NCBI GenBank assembly: GCA_023055505.1
Contig: JALIRH010000003.1
Location: 36,148,842-36,212,841 of the forward strand
DNA from: Callipepla californica brunnescens
Taxonomy: Eukaryota > Chordata > Aves > Galliformes > Odontophoridae
Length of the DNA stretch: 64,000 nucleotides
Direction: 5' to 3'
Part shown: piece by piece, positions 61,301 to 64,000 of the stretch
Numbering within the stretch: position 1 is the stretch's first letter
Layout: the number at the start of each line of letters is the position of its first letter
Notes under the pieces: generated by a model
The model's input: only the letters and a program-made list of their open reading frames with translations
Database searches by the model: none
Told to the model about the DNA's origin: nothing
Position numbers and translations under genes: made by a program

Positions 61301-63331
61301 CGTATCACCAATACAACAGTCTATATTGTCTACACAAAAAAAAAGTGTTCACTAGAGATTCAAGTAATACCACTGGGAAAGAAAGGACCTGGGAGAAGCA
61401 TGAGATGTTGATTTAGAACGTTCAAATAGACCTATTATCTACCACTGATTGAAGAGAGTGGTGGTGAAAGGAGTTAAACGCATATGGAAACCCATCAGGA
61501 GTGCTGTTCCCCCAGGGTCTGTTCTGTTCGGTATCTTTACTGATGACGAGGCTGAGGGCACAGAGTTCACCCTCATTAAGTATGCAGATGACACCAAGTT
61601 GTCTGGAAGTGTCAATCCTCCTGGGGGTAGAAAGGCCCTAGAGGGATCTGGATAGGCTGGATCACTGGGCTGAAGCCAAAGGGATGAAGTTCAACAAGAC
61701 CAAGTGCCAAGTCCTGCACTTTGGCCTCAACAATGCCAGGGAACACTACAGGCTTGAGCACAGTGGAAGACTAGAAGACTGTAAACACCCAGGTGGCCAA
61801 GAAGGCCAATGGTGCCCTGGCTTCTATCAAAAATAGTGCTGCCATCAGGAGCAGGAAAGCGACCATCTCTCTGCACTCAGCACTGGTGAAGCTGCACCTT
61901 GAATACTGTGCTCAGTTTTGGGCCCCTCACTACAAAAAAGATACTGAGGCCCTGGAGCGTGTCCAGAGAAGGACAACTAAGCTGCTGAGTGGTCTGGAAC
62001 ACAGGCCTTATGAGGAGCAGCTGAGGGAGATGAGAACTGTTCAGTGAGGAAAAAAGGAGGCTCAGGGGTGACTTACAGTTCTCTACAGCTGTCAGAAGGG
62101 AGGCTGTGGTGAGCTGGGGGTCAGCCTCTTCTCCCACGTAACTGGCAATAGGACTAGAGGGAATGGCCTCAAGTTGAGCCAGAGGAGATTCAGGTTGGAT
62201 GTTAGGAAAAACTACTTTTCTGAAAGAGCAGTCAGACACTGGGCAGCCCAGGGAGGTGAGGGAGTCACCAGCCCTAGAGGTGTTGAGGAAAACATTTAGA
62301 TGTTGTACTGAGAGATGTGGTGCAGTGGGAAATATTGGTGATAGGTGGATGATAGGACTGGATGATCTTAGAGGTCTTCACCATCCTTGGTGATTCTATG
62401 ATTCATTAAAAAACATCAAACTGATAATCAATCTGTGAATGCTTTTAAACAACCCATGCATGTCAAATACAATTCTTTTTTCTTTTTTTTTTTTGACTTG
62501 ACTCAGATGCTAATTCAGAAATTACGATAAAGACTTCAGATTAGAAGTCAGTCTCTGAATAATATGTCAATTAAGCCTGTAAAGGATTTTTTTTTCTATC
62601 CTAGATCAACATAAAAAGATACTTTAGATCTAAAGTCTGTGTGATGGTTTGAGATTCATGTGACTATGTCTAAATCTTTACACCACTATGGAAATTTGAG
62701 ATACTTTAAAGGCAATGTATGTGACAGAAATTAGCCACTTAAGAAATGATTACTGTAGTCACTTCAAAGAATTCCTTTGTCCTTTTTCACTCTTACCAGG
62801 AAAAAAAAGAAATATGATTTTTTTTAATGGACAATTAAATAACAATAAGCTGATAGAACCTGTTTTACTACCAGTGTAACTCAAAATATAATGACAATGC
62901 TGTGCCCAACAAATTATATCAAGACTCTTTACTGGATACTCTGCAGTGACAGTATGTAAACGTGATACAGAAAAAATACACCCCCTACAAAGAGTCATTT
63001 CAAAACTTCTCACAAAACAGGATTATGCAGCACATAGCAAGATAAAAGCTTCATTTCTCTGATTAACAAGTACATACCCTTCCTGGAAGAACAACTGCTT
63101 TAACCACTCTTGATATTCCAAGGTCATACAGACAAAGAACACTTCCCTCTGCTTCTTCCAATCCAACCAAGAGCCCGGTTCTTTTCTGCCAGGAAAACTC
63201 CTTTACCACACGAACAATGGAAGGCTGCTCATTTACTCCACTAAAACGATATGCAGAGAGCCTCTCTCCTGTCACAGAGTTTACCACCTCAAGCTGAGGA
63301 CCACAAGCCAACCACGCCAGGCCATTTCTCC
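22188..63331 (-). CDS. AHCTF1: ELYS / AT-hook-containing transcription factor 1 (5' end outside window)
   Basis: Nuclear pore scaffold protein that binds chromatin at the end of mitosis and recruits the Nup107-160 complex. Thirty-four exons join with consistent phase and GT/AG ends into 6,704 nt: about 2,233 residues and a TAA stop. Mammalian ELYS is about 2,266 residues, so only some 40 N-terminal residues lie beyond the window. Layout in window residues: seven-bladed beta-propeller about 1-455; alpha-helical region about 456-990; long low-complexity tail 990-2233 with PP1-docking-like motifs, acidic blocks, a 1.84-kb exon full of S/T-P-R-R-x-R-K motifs, and an AT hook KRGRPAK near the C-terminus. 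The extreme C-terminus is basic ([11 protein letters not shown]). Identification rests on extensive remembered similarity to vertebrate ELYS. KIF28 follows on the same strand. Confidence 0.96.
23020..23126 (-). CDS. AHCTF1: AHCTF1 exon ag (AT hook)
   Basis: [20 protein letters not shown] then [23 protein letters not shown] (23043-23063) is a canonical AT hook, which inserts its RGRP core into the minor groove of AT-rich DNA. Acceptor TTTAACGCAG, donor AA|GTACGT. Confidence 0.95.
23452..23992 (+). mobile_element. Internally deleted mariner-family element (about 541 bp)
   Basis: Terminal inverted repeats share TGCTCTGAAAGTAATA at both ends. A TA precedes the 5' end (23450-23451). The body includes remnants of a transposase N-terminal DNA-binding region with stop codons and frameshifts, and no catalytic domain. 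Resembles the short chicken mariner family as recalled. In AHCTF1 intron between exons ag and af. Confidence 0.85.
24085..24212 (-). CDS. AHCTF1: AHCTF1 exon af
   Basis: [20 protein letters not shown], then [11 protein letters not shown]. The DLSSQFV.SPP.LRSR core is shared with mammalian ELYS as recalled. Acceptor GTTTTAG, donor CCG|GTGAGT, phase 0 out. Confidence 0.94.
24448..24941 (+). mobile_element. CR1 LINE 3' fragment
   Basis: GGAGCATGTCCAGAGGAGGGG, GGAGCACCTCCCATGCAAGG and the later GGTTGCCCAGAGAAACTGTGG follow CR1 order, ending in CCATTCTAAGATTTTAT. Contains a C-homopolymer of about 13. Antisense to AHCTF1. Confidence 0.9.
24985..25370 (+). mobile_element. Second CR1 fragment, adjacent and same orientation
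   Basis: GGCTGCCCAGAGATGGGGTGG, GGGAGTTGGACTAGATGGCC and a tail AGAATTCTATGATAA are CR1. Starts about 45 bp after the previous copy, so these are two separate insertions in tandem orientation. A perfect 12-bp-arm palindrome lies at its 5' edge. Confidence 0.87.
25001..25028. repeat. Perfect 12-bp inverted repeat with 4-nt loop
   Basis: CCTTGGATGAGG and its exact reverse complement CCTCATCCAAGG are separated by GTCA. A second, overlapping inverted repeat (GGTGACCCT / AGGGTCACC, 24996-25018) competes with it. Located in an AHCTF1 intron at the edge of a CR1 fragment. Confidence 0.95.
25807..27649 (-). CDS. AHCTF1: AHCTF1 exon ae (large tail exon, basic motif array)
   Basis: A 1,843-nt exon, 614 codons. 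It opens with a conserved acidic block ([30 protein letters not shown]), then the conserved [20 protein letters not shown] segment at 27137-27241. The remainder is a chromatin-facing array of about nine imperfect motifs of the form (S/T)-P-x-R-x-x-R-K, such as [26 protein letters not shown] and TPRRRTRK. Ends [14 protein letters not shown]. Acceptor TTAACTTTAG, donor G|GTAGGT. Confidence 0.96.
27927..27951 (+). repeat. (ATCTGC)n hexamer repeat
   Basis: Four tandem ATCTGC-type units in the intron between AHCTF1 exons ae and ad. Short, and not in coding sequence. Confidence 0.9.
29032..29213 (-). CDS. AHCTF1: AHCTF1 exon ad (tail)
   Basis: [40 protein letters not shown] and [11 protein letters not shown]. 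Acceptor CTCTTTCAG, donor AAC|GTAAGT, phase 0 out. Confidence 0.9.
29824..29930 (-). CDS. AHCTF1: AHCTF1 exon ac (tail)
   Basis: [20 protein letters not shown] then [15 protein letters not shown]. Acidic tail. Supported by phase continuity; donor T|GTAGGT; acceptor GTGAAG has a short pyrimidine tract. Confidence 0.83.
30830..30932 (-). CDS. AHCTF1: AHCTF1 exon ab (tail)
   Basis: [20 protein letters not shown] then [14 protein letters not shown]. Low-complexity tail; assigned by phase (1-in, 2-out) and clean splice sites (TTTTTCCAG, GA|GTAAGT) rather than by strong similarity. Confidence 0.85.
32105..32528 (-). CDS. AHCTF1: AHCTF1 exon aa (acidic tail)
   Basis: 141 codons, strongly acidic: [60 protein letters not shown]. 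Matches the ELYS TSDETTLEYQDAPSP region. Acceptor TTTAAAAAG, donor G|GTATGT. Confidence 0.93.
32927..33130 (-). CDS. AHCTF1: AHCTF1 exon z (SILK/RVxF-like pair)
   Basis: [20 protein letters not shown], several S/T-P sites, then [10 protein letters not shown]. The SILR and RISF tetrapeptides have the form of paired PP1-docking motifs. Phase 0/0; acceptor TTCATAG, donor GGG|GTAAGC. Confidence 0.94.
33880..34075 (-). CDS. AHCTF1: AHCTF1 exon y
   Basis: [14 protein letters not shown], a serine-rich stretch, then [16 protein letters not shown], conserved at its end with other ELYS proteins. Acceptor CTTAACAG, donor AAG|GTTGGT, phase 0 out. Confidence 0.92.
34634..34735 (-). CDS. AHCTF1: AHCTF1 exon x
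   Basis: [20 protein letters not shown] then [13 protein letters not shown]. The frame matches the ELYS PEAFFGTP motif. Acceptor GTCCCAG, donor AG|GTATAG. Confidence 0.9.
34852..35115 (-). mobile_element. CR1 LINE 3' fragment
   Basis: Reversed CR1: CACAGAATGGCCTGGGTTG, AGGCTGCCCACAGCCACATCC, CCAGGGATGGGGCATCCAC. Sense to AHCTF1, between exons x and w. Confidence 0.9.
35552..35702 (-). CDS. AHCTF1: AHCTF1 exon w (tail begins)
   Basis: [14 protein letters not shown], then [14 protein letters not shown]. From here the protein becomes polar and low-complexity. Acceptor TTTGCAG, donor AG|GTAAGA. Confidence 0.92.
35787..35934 (-). CDS. AHCTF1: AHCTF1 exon v (end of helical domain)
   Basis: [20 protein letters not shown], then [20 protein letters not shown]. 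Very conserved across vertebrate ELYS as recalled. Acceptor TTATCAG, donor G|GTAACT. Confidence 0.96.
36121..36524 (-). mobile_element. Mariner-family element, 3'-truncated copy
   Basis: Minus-strand copy of the same family: starts GGCTGCTCTGAAAATTATGCC on the gene strand at about 36520 and loses similarity after the segment ending TTCATTGCTGGC. The 3' inverted repeat is absent. More diverged than the other copies. In the AHCTF1 intron between exons v and u. Confidence 0.8.
36794..36925 (-). CDS. AHCTF1: AHCTF1 exon u (helical domain)
   Basis: [20 protein letters not shown] then [20 protein letters not shown]. Phase 0/0; acceptor CTTACAG, donor ATG|GTAAGC. Confidence 0.95.
37017..37161 (-). 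CDS. AHCTF1: AHCTF1 exon t (helical domain)
   Basis: [20 protein letters not shown], then [20 protein letters not shown]. Acceptor AATTCCAG, donor CAG|GTACGT, ends phase 0. Confidence 0.95.
37325..37512 (-). CDS. AHCTF1: AHCTF1 exon s (helical domain)
   Basis: [40 protein letters not shown] and LFLTVLLSN, forming alpha-solenoid-like helices. Acceptor TTCTACAG, donor AG|GTAAAG. Confidence 0.95.
38245..38391 (-). CDS. AHCTF1: AHCTF1 exon r (helical domain)
   Basis: [17 protein letters not shown], then [20 protein letters not shown]. The acceptor GATATCAG at 38392-38393 is chosen because it keeps the frame. A second AG 19 nt further in (after CTTACTTCTAG) has a better pyrimidine tract but would shift the frame. 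Confidence 0.92.
39091..39123 (+). repeat. (CAA)n simple repeat
   Basis: Interrupted CAA/CAAAAA repeat in the intron between AHCTF1 exons r and q. Confidence 0.9.
39529..39585 (-). CDS. AHCTF1: AHCTF1 exon q (57 nt)
   Basis: Nineteen codons, [19 protein letters not shown]. Phase 0/0. The donor ATT|GTATCC is weak, so this frame-neutral small exon could be skipped; no transcript data are available here. Confidence 0.92.
39759..39882 (-). CDS. AHCTF1: AHCTF1 exon p (helical domain)
   Basis: [20 protein letters not shown] then [20 protein letters not shown], the conserved segment closest to the centre of the helical domain. Donor CAT|GTGAGT. Confidence 0.96.
40820..40913 (-). CDS. AHCTF1: AHCTF1 exon o (helical domain)
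   Basis: [20 protein letters not shown] then [10 protein letters not shown]. Acceptor GCCTGTAG, donor AG|GTGAGA. Confidence 0.95.
41651..41755 (-). CDS. AHCTF1: AHCTF1 exon n (helical domain)
   Basis: [20 protein letters not shown] then [14 protein letters not shown]. Acceptor TTTTTCAG, donor G|GTGAGC. Confidence 0.95.
42475..42615 (-). CDS. AHCTF1: AHCTF1 exon m (helical domain)
   Basis: [33 protein letters not shown] and EARELTEK. Acceptor TCTGAAAAG, donor G|GTTTGT. Confidence 0.95.
42792..42881 (-). CDS. AHCTF1: AHCTF1 exon l (helical domain)
   Basis: [20 protein letters not shown] then TKDEFDQI. Two adjacent AGs are possible at the acceptor; TTTAAAG|AGCAG keeps phase and restores the conserved SEEQP. 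Donor T|GTAAGT. Confidence 0.93.
42964..43054 (-). CDS. AHCTF1: AHCTF1 exon k (helical domain)
   Basis: [20 protein letters not shown], then [10 protein letters not shown]. Acceptor TGTTTAG, donor G|GTAACG. Confidence 0.95.
44347..44475 (-). CDS. AHCTF1: AHCTF1 exon j (helical domain begins)
   Basis: [16 protein letters not shown] and [20 protein letters not shown]. Phase 0/0; acceptor GTTTCAG, donor CAG|GTGAGC. Confidence 0.95.
45332..45393 (-). CDS. AHCTF1: AHCTF1 exon i (62 nt)
   Basis: Twenty codons, [20 protein letters not shown]. Acceptor TTTTTACAG, donor GAG|GTGATC. Phases 1-in and 0-out. Confidence 0.94.
45828..46009 (-). CDS. AHCTF1: AHCTF1 exon h (end of propeller)
   Basis: [36 protein letters not shown] and FFNPSTYNF, matching the segment where the propeller passes into the helical domain. 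Donor G|GTAGGT. Confidence 0.95.
46097..46229 (-). CDS. AHCTF1: AHCTF1 exon g (beta-propeller)
   Basis: [20 protein letters not shown] and [17 protein letters not shown]. Acceptor TTTCACAG, donor AG|GTAGAC. Confidence 0.95.
46230..48160 (-). other. AHCTF1 intron, nothing recognised
   Basis: AT-rich intron of 1.9 kb between exons f and g. No CR1, mariner or phase-compatible exon seen. Confidence 0.6.
48161..48311 (-). CDS. AHCTF1: AHCTF1 exon f (beta-propeller)
   Basis: [20 protein letters not shown] then [18 protein letters not shown]. Acceptor TTCCACAG, donor G|GTTTGT (weaker than average). Flanked by the second-largest intron of the window. Confidence 0.94.
48562..48703 (-). mobile_element. 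Short CR1 LINE 3' fragment
   Basis: Reversed CR1 tail: CATAGAACCACTGAACGGCTTGGGTTGAAAGGGACC, then CAGGCTGCCTGGGCACC. About 140 bp only. Confidence 0.87.
49555..49888 (+). mobile_element. CR1 LINE 3' fragment
   Basis: CAGTGTGCCCTGGCAGCCAA, later GACTGCCCAGAGAGGTTGTGG, TTGAGGTCCCTTCCAATCC and the tail CCATTCTGTGATTCTGTGA. The left limit is approximate. Confidence 0.88.
49889..50070 (+). mobile_element. Second CR1 tail fragment, abutting the first
   Basis: AGCTGGCATGGAGCAGGCTG then TGGCTCTGATTCTTGTGGGTC and TTCTGTGGTTCTATAATTTC. Reads as a CR1-type tail of a different subfamily that begins exactly where the preceding CR1 tail ends, suggesting insertion into or next to that tail. Confidence 0.7.
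50370..50740 (-). mobile_element. CR1 LINE 3' fragment
   Basis: Reversed CR1: ATCACAGAACAGCTGAGGTTTGCAGGGACTTCTGGAGACCACC, CTGGCCAACCTGTGCCAGTG. Similar in reverse to the stretch at about 58730-58930, so probably the same subfamily. Right limit approximate. Confidence 0.87.
50741..53059 (-). other. Remainder of AHCTF1 intron between exons f and e
   Basis: AT-rich; no exon or mobile element recognised. Confidence 0.55.
53060..53144 (-). CDS. AHCTF1: AHCTF1 exon e (beta-propeller)
   Basis: [20 protein letters not shown], then ASGQVMYE. Acceptor TTTTTTCAG, donor GAG|GTAAGA, phase 0 out. Confidence 0.95.
53957..54064 (+). mobile_element. MITE-like mariner remnant (about 108 bp)
   Basis: Contains only the two ends of the mariner family: 5' TATGCCTCCTCTATTTTATTAC through CTCAGAGCTGGATG joined directly to the 3' segment AAGGAAATAAACAGGAAGCATT ending TTTAGAGCAGTCTA. 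About 440 bp of the interior is missing relative to the full copies. Confidence 0.75.
54400..54516 (-). CDS. AHCTF1: AHCTF1 exon d (beta-propeller)
   Basis: [20 protein letters not shown] then [16 protein letters not shown], among the most conserved ELYS segments. Donor AG|GTGAAT. Confidence 0.95.
55667..55874 (-). CDS. AHCTF1: AHCTF1 exon c (beta-propeller)
   Basis: [20 protein letters not shown], then [20 protein letters not shown], a WD-like blade end. Acceptor TTACATAG, donor GA|GTAAGT. Confidence 0.95.
56646..56826 (-). CDS. AHCTF1: AHCTF1 exon b (beta-propeller)
   Basis: [34 protein letters not shown] and [13 protein letters not shown], propeller blade sequence. Acceptor CCTGTAG, donor G|GTAAGC. 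Follows a 6.25-kb intron filled with CR1 and mariner sequence. Confidence 0.95.
57378..57578 (+). mobile_element. CR1 LINE, reverse transcriptase fragment (left part)
   Basis: Translates in one frame to [15 protein letters not shown], a degraded CR1 reverse transcriptase motif A (consensus-like LDFSKAFD). Broken off at the mariner insertion and continued at 58127. Confidence 0.85.
57579..58126 (+). mobile_element. Mariner-family element nested in CR1 (548 bp)
   Basis: Complete copy with both inverted repeats (TCTGAAAGTAATGTC near the start, GCATTACTTTCAGAG near the end), flanked by a TA on each side (57577-57578 and 58127-58128). CR1 sequence is interrupted at this point and resumes on the far side, so the mariner inserted after the CR1. 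No intact transposase frame. Confidence 0.88.
58127..59215 (+). mobile_element. CR1 LINE, right part after nested mariner
   Basis: Resumes with CCCAGGGGCCTCATCCTCTTTAACAT, then AATCTGGATGACAGGGCAGAG, AGAGACCTGGCCACGCTGGAG and ends ACAATTCTATATAAG. With the left part this is the longest CR1 copy in the window (about 1.29 kb). Reading frames are broken. Confidence 0.9.
59216..61439 (-). other. AHCTF1 first in-window intron, unique part
   Basis: AT-rich intronic sequence between two CR1 copies. No exon, RNA gene or other repeat recognised. Confidence 0.55.
61440..62402 (+). mobile_element. CR1 LINE, 3' half with RT motifs
   Basis: An open stretch at 61449-61655 contains [10 protein letters not shown] and [11 protein letters not shown], the reverse transcriptase motif B and the catalytic YADD box. 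Downstream come TCCAGAGAAGGACAACTAAG, TTCAGGTTGGATGTTAGG and the tail TGGTGATTCTATGATTC. No full-length ORF. Confidence 0.92.
63078..63331 (-). CDS. AHCTF1: AHCTF1 exon a (first in window; beta-propeller)
   Basis: Window residues 1-84. [40 protein letters not shown] and [20 protein letters not shown] are hallmark ELYS propeller sequence. Enters with two bases of a split codon, so a preceding coding exon must lie beyond 64000. Donor AGG|GTATGT, phase 0 out. Confidence 0.95.
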
Positions 63332-64000
63332 CTGGAAAGAAAAAGAAAGCGGACTTAATTTTTTGAAAAGACTGAAAACCATCTACGAGAGCGTCCCTTT
63401 CCTTCAACAGAAATTTCGAACAGAAGAAGATTCACTTACCTAATTTTGGTCAATTATTTAAAACTACCCACAGAAATTCTCACAAAATACACCTTAAAAT
63501 TAAGGACCTTGTTACCTGGCATTTACACTTAACAATGATTTTGGCTGAGGTAACCATCACAATACACTGATTCAGTCTTTACACTGTGTTTGGCTTGGTT
63601 TTGCTAAAAATCATCTGAATACATAAGGGCACTAAGGTCTTCAAGCATATTCCAAAAATATCAGATAAAAAAAATTCACTGATATATCTCTATGGTAACA
63701 ATTTTGAATTTGACAAGAAATGACCTTAAAATGCCCATCAGTGCATTAGTAAAGATACAACTTTGACATGTGTTGATTACAGAAAGAATTAAGCATATTT
63801 TACTTCATAGTGCTACTACTTACGGTTAGGTGGCAGGATTTTACTTGATCTTAAAAAATAAAATAAAAGCCTAGAAATTCAGATGGGCACTCAGCTCTAC
63901 TTTCAGATCACCTAGAAAGTGAAATGCCTAATCTGCTTAGCTGCTGCAGAAACTCTCACTGGATACTCATCCACATCCTATTAAACACTTTGGAAACATG
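63332..64000 (-). other. AHCTF1 upstream intron, right edge
   Basis: No coding exon recognised; the expected N-terminal ELYS sequence is not here on either strand. The preceding exon must lie beyond the window, because exon a begins with a split codon. Confidence 0.7.

Noticed and set aside
61449..61655. 68-residue plus-strand frame with YADD box as a real host gene
   Set aside because: It is a fragment of CR1 reverse transcriptase, in a 5'-truncated copy with broken frames downstream.
46230..64000. CRISPR arrays, prokaryotic operons, prophage or other defence system
   Set aside because: No direct-repeat/spacer periodicity or dense prokaryotic coding anywhere; the spliced gene structure and CR1 repeats show vertebrate DNA.

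Overview
The window is vertebrate, very probably avian and most likely galliform (chicken-like). The reasons are short exons in AT-rich introns, about a dozen CR1 LINE fragments (several ending in the CR1-type ATTCTATGA/ATTCTGTGA tail), and a family of short internally deleted mariner elements that I recall from chicken. Species is inferred from repeats and protein similarity; no database was searched. No prokaryotic, viral or CRISPR content was seen.

Two protein-coding genes lie head-to-tail on the minus strand. At the right (22188-63331) is AHCTF1, encoding ELYS, the nucleoporin that recruits the Nup107-160 complex to chromatin. I could trace 34 coding exons; every intron is phase-consistent and has GT/AG ends. 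They give about 2,233 residues plus the stop. Only the extreme N-terminus, one or two exons beyond position 64000, is missing. At the left (1417-20828) is KIF28, a kinesin-3-like motor. Its 22 coding exons form a complete 982-residue reading frame with an N-terminal motor, an FHA domain and a C-terminal coiled coil. About 1.36 kb separates the ELYS stop codon from the KIF28 start codon, so the ELYS 3' UTR and the KIF28 promoter share a short AT-rich interval.

Layout: 1-1416, KIF28 3' UTR and flank; 1417-20828, KIF28 with CR1 fragments in introns; 20829-22187, KIF28 5' flank and AHCTF1 3' UTR; 22188-63331, AHCTF1, with a CR1-rich third intron block (48.3-53.1 kb) and a CR1/mariner-rich first in-window intron (56.8-63.1 kb); 63332-64000, upstream AHCTF1 intron. 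The genes act in different processes (post-mitotic nuclear pore assembly versus microtubule transport), and nothing in the sequence links their functions.

I found no clearly undescribed system. The observations most worth checking are: a KIF28 acceptor whose polypyrimidine tract is replaced by an AAAT microsatellite; a KIF28 junction with no good GT donor at the conserved position; a degenerate array of S/T-P-R-R-x-R-K motifs and a strikingly conserved short segment in the ELYS tail; a paired SILK/RVxF PP1-docking signature in ELYS; and a small mariner series ranging from a 548-bp copy nested in CR1 to a 108-bp MITE-like remnant.
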